A stretch of 29,046 bases of DNA from Alphaproteobacteria bacterium (GTDB lineage: Bacteria > Pseudomonadota > Alphaproteobacteria > GCA-2731375). Position numbers and translations under genes: made by a program. Location: contig JASLMY010000029.1 in NCBI GenBank assembly GCA_030746295.1, positions 1 to 29,046 on the forward strand. Direction: 5' to 3'. Positions 23,535-29,046 of this stretch are shown here, piece after piece. The notes below the pieces were generated by a model. The model did no database searches, was not told the origin of the DNA, and saw only the letters and a program-made list of their open reading frames with translations. How positions within the stretch are numbered: the first letter of the stretch is position 1; the number at the start of each line of letters is the position of its first letter.

Positions 23535-24293
23535 ATGAATTTTGGACTGGAAGGCAAGGTTGCGCTGGTCACGGGCGGCGCCCGCGACGTCGGTGCCGAG
23601 ATCGCCATGGCCCTGGCGGGCGAAGGGGCGACGGTGGCGATCAACTATCGCGGCTCCGAGGCGGAGGCAGAGGCGCTGGCCGAGACGATCGCTGCGGGCG
23701 GCGGCCAGGCCCGGACCTGGCAGGCGGACGTCACCGACTACGACGCCGTCCGCGGCATGATCGACGGCATCGCCGGCGAGTTCGGCCGCCTCGACGTCCT
23801 GGTCAACAACGCCGGCTTCGTCGAGCCGAAGCGCTTCGTCGAGACCACGCCCGACGACTGGCACCGCCAGATCGACGTCGGCCTCTACGGCGTCATCCAC
23901 TGCCGCCATGCCGCGGCGCCGCACATGATGGCGGCCGACGGTGGCCGCATCATCAGCCTTGCCGGTGACTCGGCCCGCGTCGGCGAGGCCCGGCTCGCCG
24001 TCACCGCCGCCTCGCGCGGCGGCGTCCTGGCGCTGACCAAGTCGCTGGCGAAGGAGCTGGGCCGCAGCGGCATCACCGTCAATGCGATCGCCCTCGGCCT
24101 CGTGGAGACCGGCCACAGCGACAAGGCCTGGCTCGAAGCCAACATGGAGAAGATCGTCCGCCAGTACCCGCTGGGTCGGATCGGCCAGCCCTCCGACATC
24201 GCCCCCACCGTCGCCTTCCTGGCGTCGGAGGGTGCCGGCTGGATCACCGGCCAGGTACTGTCGATCAGCGGCGGCTACAGCATGGTCGGCTAG
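23535..24293 (+). CDS. SDR-fold protein lacking the catalytic tetrad
   Basis: A 252-aa classical-SDR fold. LEGKVALVTGGARDVGAEIAMAL carries the nucleotide loop (TGGARDVG, with D18 where Gly is usual), NNAG is at 91-94, and the C-terminus ITGQVLSISGGYSM is standard. Aligned to BadH-like SDRs, all four active-site positions differ: Asn is G116, Ser is G144, Tyr is T157 and Lys is R161 (TAASRGG instead of YxxxKGG). Ordinary ketone/alcohol oxidoreduction is thus unlikely; NAD(P) binding may persist. GAGGAAGG in the 10-nt gap after coxL gives the RBS, so it is the fourth gene of the cox operon. It may be a structural or regulatory partner; this is inference. Confidence 0.9.
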   Translation: MNFGLEGKVALVTGGARDVGAEIAMALAGEGATVAINYRGSEAEAEALAETIAAGGGQARTWQADVTDYDAVRGMIDGIAGEFGRLDVLVNNAGFVEPKRFVETTPDDWHRQIDVGLYGVIHCRHAAAPHMMAADGGRIISLAGDSARVGEARLAVTAASRGGVLALTKSLAKELGRSGITVNAIALGLVETGHSDKAWLEANMEKIVRQYPLGRIGQPSDIAPTVAFLASEGAGWITGQVLSISGGYSMVG

Positions 24294-24313
24294 GCGCGGG
24301 ACGATGATTCGCT

Positions 24314-25507
24314 TCAGGTTGCAGGCGCGCCTGGCCAGCGGTTCCGCCTGAGGTCGTCCGGGTCCTCCCAGAGCAGATGATCGGGGCCGATGCTCTTCAG
24401 GTCGGCGAGGCCGGCTTGCGCCATGTTGAGGTCGATCTCGTCGCGCAGGATATCGAGCGCCTTGGCCGCACCGGCGAGGCCGCCGGTGACGGTGCCGTAG
24501 AGCGTCGGCCGGCCGACGAAGACGAACTCGGCCCCCAGGCAAAGCGCCACCAGCGCATCGGCGCCACGGCGCACGCCACTGTCCAGCATCACCGTCATCC
24601 GGTCGCCGACGGCGTCGCGGATCGCCGGCAGCACCTCCAGCGGCGAGGGCGCCCGGTCGAGCTGGCGGGCGCCGTGGTTGGAGACCACGATGCCGTCGAC
24701 CCCGAGCTCGGCCGCGCGCACGGCGTCGTCGGGGTGCATGATGCCTTTGATGACGAAGTTCCGGGGCCAGAGCCGGCGGAAACGCTCGACATCGGCCCAA
24801 CTCATCGGCGCCGGCGTCTGCTTGGAAACGAAGTCGGCGACCTCGTCGGCGCTGGCGCCGTTGCCGACATAGGGTATCCAGTTCGAGAACATCGGCGTGC
24901 CGCTCTTGAGGTAGCCCGCCAACCAAGCGGGGTGGCGAAGCGCGTCCAGCCGGGTCGACAGCGACAGCTTCAGGGGCCGCGCGAAGCCGTTGCGCATATT
25001 GCGCTCGCGCTTGGTATGCACCGGCACGTCGACAGTGAACGCCAAAGTCGAGAGGCCGGCGTCGTCAGCCCGGCGGATCATGTCGTCGGAGATCGACTTG
25101 TCCCGCGCGGCATAGAGCTGGTACCAGCCGTGCTCGGGCGCCAGCTTGGCCAGCTCTTCGATCGAGGCCGTGCTGGCACCCGACATGACGAAGGGGATGT
25201 TCGCATCCCGCGCCGCCTCGGCCAGCATCAGATCGGCGCCGGGGCGGAAGAGCGAGGCGATGCCCGTCGGCGAGATCCCGATCGGGCTGGCGTAGTCGCG
25301 GCCGAAGAGCGTCGTCGTCTGGTCGCGCTCGGTGATGTCGACCAGATAGCGCGGCACCAAGCGGTGCTTGCGGAAGAGCTCCTCGTTGCGGTCGAGGCCG
25401 TCCTCGTCCTCGACCCCGCCCTCGATGAAGTCGAAAGCGATCTTCGGCAGCCGCCGCTTCGCCAGTTGGCGCAGGTCCTCGATATTGATGGCATCACTGG
25501 TTTTCAT
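24314..25507 (-). CDS. FMN-dependent 2-hydroxyacid dehydrogenase/oxidase (LldD/mandelate-dehydrogenase family)
   Basis: A 397-aa FMN TIM barrel, about 35 residues longer than the one at 12.9 kb, and a separate paralogue. It opens NIEDLRQLAKRRLPKIAFDFIEGGVEDE; F27 takes the Tyr24 position of glycolate oxidase. Other key residues: Y132 in YQLYAARD, K254, catalytic H278 and R281 in SNHGARQLD, D309-SGVRRG for the phosphate. The insert with hydrophobic residues around 185-215 (PAWLAGYLKSG) resembles the membrane-associated loop of lactate and mandelate dehydrogenases. GGAGG lies 15 nt before this ATG; GTG 25519, 12 nt upstream, is an alternative start but only 3 nt from GGAGG. The gene follows the beta-hydroxyacid dehydrogenase gene on the same strand by 107 nt. 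Confidence 0.92.
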   Translation of the reverse strand: MKTSDAINIEDLRQLAKRRLPKIAFDFIEGGVEDEDGLDRNEELFRKHRLVPRYLVDITERDQTTTLFGRDYASPIGISPTGIASLFRPGADLMLAEAARDANIPFVMSGASTASIEELAKLAPEHGWYQLYAARDKSISDDMIRRADDAGLSTLAFTVDVPVHTKRERNMRNGFARPLKLSLSTRLDALRHPAWLAGYLKSGTPMFSNWIPYVGNGASADEVADFVSKQTPAPMSWADVERFRRLWPRNFVIKGIMHPDDAVRAAELGVDGIVVSNHGARQLDRAPSPLEVLPAIRDAVGDRMTVMLDSGVRRGADALVALCLGAEFVFVGRPTLYGTVTGGLAGAAKALDILRDEIDLNMAQAGLADLKSIGPDHLLWEDPDDLRRNRWPGAPAT

Positions 25508-25614
25508 TGTTCTTGCCACTTCCCTCCGACGCCGTCCGCGCGACGGCCGTGCTCGACGCGATTTTAGTCATTCATCCCGACAGGGCTAGAGGGGTTCGGC
25601 CCCGGCCGCCCCCA

Positions 25615-26514
25615 TCAACCCGGCGATTTGATCTCGACCCCGGCCCAGCCTTCGACCAGCTTCACGACCTCGGTGATGTCACGGTCCCGCCAGCCCTGGT
25701 GCATGGCGAGCTTGAAGATTTGCCGCACCTGTTGCGAGACGAGCTGCGGCACGCCTTGGGCCTCGCCTTCGGCCAAGGCCAGGTCGACGTCCTTCATCAG
25801 GATGTGGAGCTGGGCGCCGTAGTTGAAGTTCCGGGTCAGAACATCGCGCGGGATCTTGTCCTGGGTGGCGCTGTTGCGGCCCGAGCCGGCGTTGATGGCT
25901 TCCAACATCAGGGCCGGATCGAGCCCCGCCTTGACGCCCATCGCCAACGCTTCCGCCGAGGCCGCCAGTGCCGTCGCCGAGAGGATGTTGTTGGCGAGCT
26001 TCAGGACCTGGGCGAGGCCGGGCTTGTCGCCGCAATAGACCACCGTCTTGCCGAAGGCCTGCAGCATCGCCGCCACCTCGTCATAAGCCGCCTCCGGCCC
26101 AGAGACCATGACCGAGAGGGTGCCCGCCACCGCGCCCGGCGGGCCGCCGCTGATCGGCGCCTCGACGGTGGCGATGCCTTTCTCAGTCAAGGCTTCAGCC
26201 AGCTCGATGGCGAAGGGCGAGCCGGTGGTGCAGGTGCTGACATAGGTCCGGACCCGGCCGCCTTCGTGAACGCCGCCCGCGCCCAGCACCACCTCGCGGA
26301 TGGCATCGTTGTTCGGCAGCGAGACGAAGACGATCTCGGCTTCGTCGGCGACTTCTCGCGCCGAGGCCGCCGGCTGCGCCTGCCGCGCCAGGAGCGGCGC
26401 CATCGCCGCCTCGTCGATGTCGTGCACCACCAGGGCGTGGCCGGCGTCCATCAGCCGCCCGGCCATCGGTTGTCCCATATGGCCGGTGCCGATCCAGCCG
26501 AGTTTCGTGTTCAT
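25615..26514 (-). CDS. beta-hydroxyacid dehydrogenase (3-hydroxyisobutyrate/tartronate semialdehyde reductase family)
   Basis: A 299-aa NAD(P)-dependent enzyme. The Rossmann loop is LGWIGTGHMGQPMAGRL (G9-x-G11-xx-G14), the substrate-binding loop EAPISGGPPGA (119-128, S122-G123-G124), and the catalytic lysine K172 with the helix KLANN (172-176). All hallmark residues of the family are present and the length is normal. After the second beta strand the sequence VVHDID has an acidic residue, favouring NAD over NADP. Candidates are tartronate semialdehyde, methylserine-type or succinic semialdehyde substrates; the nearby glyoxylate-type genes make tartronate semialdehyde attractive but not shown. 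AAGGGAA precedes the ATG. Divergent from the hydrolase gene. Confidence 0.92.
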   Translation of the reverse strand: MNTKLGWIGTGHMGQPMAGRLMDAGHALVVHDIDEAAMAPLLARQAQPAASAREVADEAEIVFVSLPNNDAIREVVLGAGGVHEGGRVRTYVSTCTTGSPFAIELAEALTEKGIATVEAPISGGPPGAVAGTLSVMVSGPEAAYDEVAAMLQAFGKTVVYCGDKPGLAQVLKLANNILSATALAASAEALAMGVKAGLDPALMLEAINAGSGRNSATQDKIPRDVLTRNFNYGAQLHILMKDVDLALAEGEAQGVPQLVSQQVRQIFKLAMHQGWRDRDITEVVKLVEGWAGVEIKSPG

Positions 26515-26546
26515 GTCTCGCGTTCCCTTCCCATCGTCGCCGCCGG

Positions 26547-26562
26547 CAATGCTAGCGCATTG
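26547..26562. promoter_or_regulatory. inverted repeat in divergent promoter region
   Basis: CAATGC-TAGC-GCATTG is a perfect 6-bp dyad in the 156-nt gap between the divergent beta-hydroxyacid dehydrogenase and hydrolase genes. It may be an operator; no family is assigned. Confidence 0.25.
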
Positions 26563-26670
26563 TCCGAGCGGCGAGCCAGCCGCGGCCCCTCGAAGCCGAT
26601 TTGTCGGCCCCCGCCAGAGCGCCTAAGCTTGGCGTCAGGATCCGATCCGCCGACTTCGAGGAGACACCCG

Positions 26671-27564
26671 ATGCCCAAATCCGTCAGCTTCTACAGCGAA
26701 GGCGTCAAGCTGGACGGCGATCTCTTCCTGCCCGACGACCTCTCCGCCGGCGAGCAGCGCGCCGGCGTCGTCCTCTGCCACGGCTATACCGGCGTCAAGG
26801 ACCTCTACCTGCCCGACAACGCCCGGGTCCTGAACGAGGCCGGGTATGTGGTCCTCACCTTCGACTACAAGGGCTGGGGCAAGAGCGAGGGTTCGCGCAC
26901 CCGCCTCGCCCCCTATAGTCGCGCCATCGACGTGCAGGCGGCGCTGAGCTACCTCGCCTTGCAGGACGAGGTCGACGAAGAGCGTCTTGGCATCTACGGC
27001 ACCAGCTATGGCGGCGCCACCGTGGTCTGGGTCGGCGCCGTCGACGAACGCGTCAAATGCATCGTCAGCGTCGTCGGCATCGGCCACGGCCAGCGATGGA
27101 TGCGGAGCGTGCGCCGCCCAGACGAGTGGCACGACCTCTTGGAGCGCTCCGCCGCCGACCGCGCCAAGCGGGTGACGACCGGCGAGTCAGAGTTCGTCGA
27201 CCGTGCCGAGGTGTTGCTGCCCGACCGGCAGTCGGCCGAGCTGGCGGCGGCCGCTCGGGCGAACAATCCTTCCGCGCTCAACACCCTGCCGATGGAATAC
27301 GTCGATGAGACGCTGGGCTTTCATCCCGAATGGGTGGTCGACAAGATCGCCCCCCGGCCGGTCCTCTTCATCACCACCGACGATGACCGCCTGGTGCCGC
27401 CCGAGGAATCGGTAGCGCTCTACGAGCGCGCCGGCGAGCCCAAGAAGTTGGTGGTTCTGAAGGGCTATGGCCATTACGAGGTCTATGTGGACCCCGCCTT
27501 CACCGAGGTCATGGACGAGACCGTGGCCTGGTTCGAGCAATACATGCCGGCCCGGCTGGCCTGA
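26671..27564 (+). CDS. alpha/beta hydrolase (S15/dienelactone-hydrolase-like)
   Basis: A 297-aa alpha/beta hydrolase without signal peptide. It opens VSFYSEGVKLDGDLFLPDD, then GVVLCHGYTGVKDLYLP (HG oxyanion region at 37-38), FDYKGWGKSEG, and the nucleophile elbow GTSYGG with S112. The acid is probably D239 (in TTDDDRLVPPEES) and the base H268 (in GYGHYEVY), so the triad is complete. Family members hydrolyse esters, lactones or peptides; the substrate is unknown. GAGGAGA just upstream fixes ATG 26671; the frame extends far upstream without similarity. It converges on the MFS transporter gene, with both stops inside one hairpin. Confidence 0.9.
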   Translation: MPKSVSFYSEGVKLDGDLFLPDDLSAGEQRAGVVLCHGYTGVKDLYLPDNARVLNEAGYVVLTFDYKGWGKSEGSRTRLAPYSRAIDVQAALSYLALQDEVDEERLGIYGTSYGGATVVWVGAVDERVKCIVSVVGIGHGQRWMRSVRRPDEWHDLLERSAADRAKRVTTGESEFVDRAEVLLPDRQSAELAAAARANNPSALNTLPMEYVDETLGFHPEWVVDKIAPRPVLFITTDDDRLVPPEESVALYERAGEPKKLVVLKGYGHYEVYVDPAFTEVMDETVAWFEQYMPARLA

Positions 27565-27583
27565 GAGCCACGCCTCAGGCCAG
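27556..27583. terminator. bidirectional hairpin containing both stop codons
   Basis: CTGGCCTGAG-N8-CTCAGGCCAG is a perfect 10-bp stem. Its arms contain the TGA of the hydrolase (plus) and the TGA of the transporter (minus), which both end Leu-Ala-stop. No T-run on either side. Confidence 0.45.
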
Positions 27584-28795
27584 GGCCAATCGGCGGGCAC
27601 GCCGCAGCAGGCCGACGGCGACGGCGGTATTGAGCAAGTTGATCACGACCGCGTTGACGAAGGCGGCGTCGTAGGAGCCCGTCAGATCGTAGAGCAGGCC
27701 GGCGAGCCAGCCACCGACGCCCATACCGGCCAGGGTCGACAACATCACCAGGCCGATCCGCCAACCGGCCTCGGTTGCGCGGAAGAAGGTCGCGACGATG
27801 ATGGCGTAGGAGGGCACGATGCCACCTTGGCTCAGCCCGAAGAGCGCCGAGACCAGGTAGAGGCCAACGAGGCCGTCGACGGTCATGAACAACGACAGCG
27901 TCACCGCTTGCAGGGCCGAGCCGAGGAGAAGCGTCTTCAGGCCGCCGATCCGGTCCGAGATCCAGCCGAAGACGAGCCGGCTGACGATCCCGGTGGCGAG
28001 CATGAGGGCCAGCATCTCCGCACCCCGGGCGGCCAGGTGGCCGAGGTCGCTGGCATGGGCGACGATATGCGCCTGCGGTACCGCCATCGCCACGCAGCAA
28101 CCGATTCCGGCGAAGCAGAGCAGGCATTGCAGCGCGCGTGGCGCCAGGCCGAGGGGGCGGCCCCGATCGGTCGCAGCGCGGCCGCTCGGCCCGGTGGCGA
28201 TCTCCGCGCGCCGGTAGAGCAGTAGCGCCAACGGCCCCATGCTGACGAGGCAGAAGACGGCGATGGCCGTGTAGGTCTGCCGCCAGCCGACCGTGTCGAT
28301 GCCGTACTGCACCACCGGCGGCCAGACGACGCCGGCGAGGTAGTTGCCGCTGATGACGATGGCGACGGCCATGCCGCGCCGCCGCGTGAACCAGTGGGTG
28401 ATGTCGGCGACCAGAGGGGCGAAGACGGCCGAGTTGCCCAGGAAGCCGATCAGGAGGCCTTGCGCCAGATAGAGCTGCCAGAGCGCCTCCGCCCGCCCCG
28501 CCAGGAAGAAGCCGAGGGCGAGTGCGACCGCGCCGACCAGCGTCGGCAGCACGATCCCGACCCGATCCGCCAAGCGGCCCATCAAGACGCCGCCGAGGCC
28601 GAAGCCGACGGTCGTGACCGTATAGGCGATCGCGGTGGCGGAGCGCGAGGCGCCGAACTCCGCCGCCAGCGGCTTCAAGGCGACCACGATCGAGAACATG
28701 CCGGCACCGCCGATCGTCATCAGCGCCAGCGAGGTAACGAGGCGCAGATAGGCATAGGCGGATTCGCGCTTCTGCGCCGCGGGTTCAACCGCCAT
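27575..28795 (-). CDS. MFS transporter (monocarboxylate/oxalate-formate antiporter-like)
   Basis: A 406-aa major facilitator with about 12 hydrophobic segments in two halves separated by a charged cytoplasmic loop (YRRAEIATGPSGRAATDRGRP). Motif A is seen as GGVLMGRLADRVGIVLP in the first half and RLVFGWISDRIGGLK in the second. The pattern AEFGASRSATAIAYTVTTVGFGLGGVLMG and the VISGNYLAGVVWPP segment are of the type seen in oxalate/formate and monocarboxylate carriers, so an organic acid is the likely cargo. I start at ATG 28795 (MAVEPAAQ); the frame extends to GTG 28849, but those residues are hydrophilic and not family-like, and no strong RBS decides it. Inner membrane. Convergent with the hydrolase gene. 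Confidence 0.9.
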   Translation of the reverse strand: MAVEPAAQKRESAYAYLRLVTSLALMTIGGAGMFSIVVALKPLAAEFGASRSATAIAYTVTTVGFGLGGVLMGRLADRVGIVLPTLVGAVALALGFFLAGRAEALWQLYLAQGLLIGFLGNSAVFAPLVADITHWFTRRRGMAVAIVISGNYLAGVVWPPVVQYGIDTVGWRQTYTAIAVFCLVSMGPLALLLYRRAEIATGPSGRAATDRGRPLGLAPRALQCLLCFAGIGCCVAMAVPQAHIVAHASDLGHLAARGAEMLALMLATGIVSRLVFGWISDRIGGLKTLLLGSALQAVTLSLFMTVDGLVGLYLVSALFGLSQGGIVPSYAIIVATFFRATEAGWRIGLVMLSTLAGMGVGGWLAGLLYDLTGSYDAAFVNAVVINLLNTAVAVGLLRRARRLALA

Positions 28796-28880
28796 CACAA
28801 GCTCGGTCTCTCGATCTGAAAAGACGTGGTGCACGTATCTCGGCGGCACAGTGTCACAGGATCGCCGGGCGGGAAAGCCG

Positions 28881-29046
28881 TCAGCGGTGCCAGATCCTGG
28901 GCCTGAGCGAAGTCACGCCCAAGAAGGCCAGCATGCCGCCGCCGGCATAGAGGAAGACCTCGCGGAAGGCGGCGAGAAAGGCTTCCGGCGCCGGTACGCC
29001 GTCAGCCAATGCCGCCGCCTCGAGGCTCTGGAAGAGCAGCGCCAGC
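28881..29046 (-). CDS. C-terminal end of a membrane transporter (partial, probable MFS)
   Basis: The last 54 codons of a gene that enters from beyond the window edge. The visible part ends with AFREVFLYAGGGMLAFLGV, a hydrophobic segment fitting a final TM helix, then TSLRPRIWHR-stop. The preceding residues (LALLFQSLEAAALADGVPAPEAF) look like an amphipathic loop, as seen before the last helix of drug-efflux (DHA2-like) MFS proteins. Family assignment is tentative because only the tail is present. It is 85 nt upstream of the other MFS gene on the same strand. Confidence 0.55.
   Translation of the reverse strand, partial: LALLFQSLEAAALADGVPAPEAFLAAFREVFLYAGGGMLAFLGVTSLRPRIWHR

Noticed and set aside
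22175..23644. 489-codon minus-strand frame over coxL
   Set aside because: Antisense shadow of coxL; Asp/Arg/Gly-rich with no domain.
24322..24333. 12-bp palindrome CAGGCGCGCCTG
   Set aside because: It lies within the coding end of the FMN dehydrogenase gene and is probably chance in GC-rich sequence.

Overview
The window is GC-rich, densely coded DNA from an alphaproteobacterium, probably a Rhodospirillales-like lineage. The evidence is the gene content: a DUF992 secreted protein, a short Lys/Arg-rich protein of alphaproteobacterial type, a CspA, an EF-hand/ECF sigma/anti-sigma/metal-sensor operon, a form II coxMSL cluster and many oxidative catabolic enzymes. I see no rRNA, tRNA, CRISPR array, transposase, integrase or phage gene. 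This looks like ordinary chromosomal accessory metabolism rather than a mobile island.

Layout. 1-2.3 kb: small housekeeping and regulatory genes (DUF992 protein, PilZ protein, basic 61-aa protein, cold-shock protein, stand-alone ParB-like domain). 2.4-5.8 kb: HpaD-type extradiol dioxygenase (+), converging on a benzoylformate-decarboxylase-like ThDP enzyme (-) with a type II haloacid-dehalogenase-like HAD protein upstream of it. 6-7.5 kb: tandem universal stress protein (-) and a small exported protein (+) whose true start may be hidden by an A7 homopolymer. 7.5-11.5 kb: a 989-aa membrane PAS hybrid histidine kinase followed by an ACMSD-type amidohydrolase. 11.7-15.2 kb: a two-domain class I extradiol (VOC) dioxygenase, divergent from an FMN 2-hydroxyacid oxidase and a class V (serine-glyoxylate type) aminotransferase. 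15.3-17.2 kb: EF-hand protein, ECF sigma factor, membrane anti-sigma candidate and periplasmic metal-sensor-like protein, tightly packed or overlapping. 17.3-19.5 kb: TTC38-family TPR protein converging on a crotonase. 19.5-19.8 kb: a non-coding-looking interval with a strong terminator, a long hairpin and a 26-codon ORF behind an ideal Shine-Dalgarno. 19.8-24.3 kb: coxM-coxS-coxL plus an SDR. 24.3-29 kb: a second FMN 2-hydroxyacid oxidase, a beta-hydroxyacid dehydrogenase, an alpha/beta hydrolase, an MFS transporter and the C-terminus of another transporter.

How the genes may work together (inference). Two FMN 2-hydroxyacid oxidases, a glyoxylate-type aminotransferase and a beta-hydroxyacid dehydrogenase suggest handling of small 2-hydroxy acids and glyoxylate. 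Two unrelated extradiol dioxygenases, a ThDP decarboxylase-like enzyme, an amidohydrolase, a crotonase and an organic-acid-type MFS carrier suggest scattered aromatic or organic-acid catabolism. No complete pathway can be assembled from this window alone.

The points most worth a second look are the 19.5-19.7 kb leader or small-RNA locus, an SDR in the cox operon that has lost all four catalytic tetrad positions, and several enzyme-fold proteins lacking expected catalytic residues (crotonase, amidohydrolase, ThDP enzyme). I do not see a clear new defence or mobile system.
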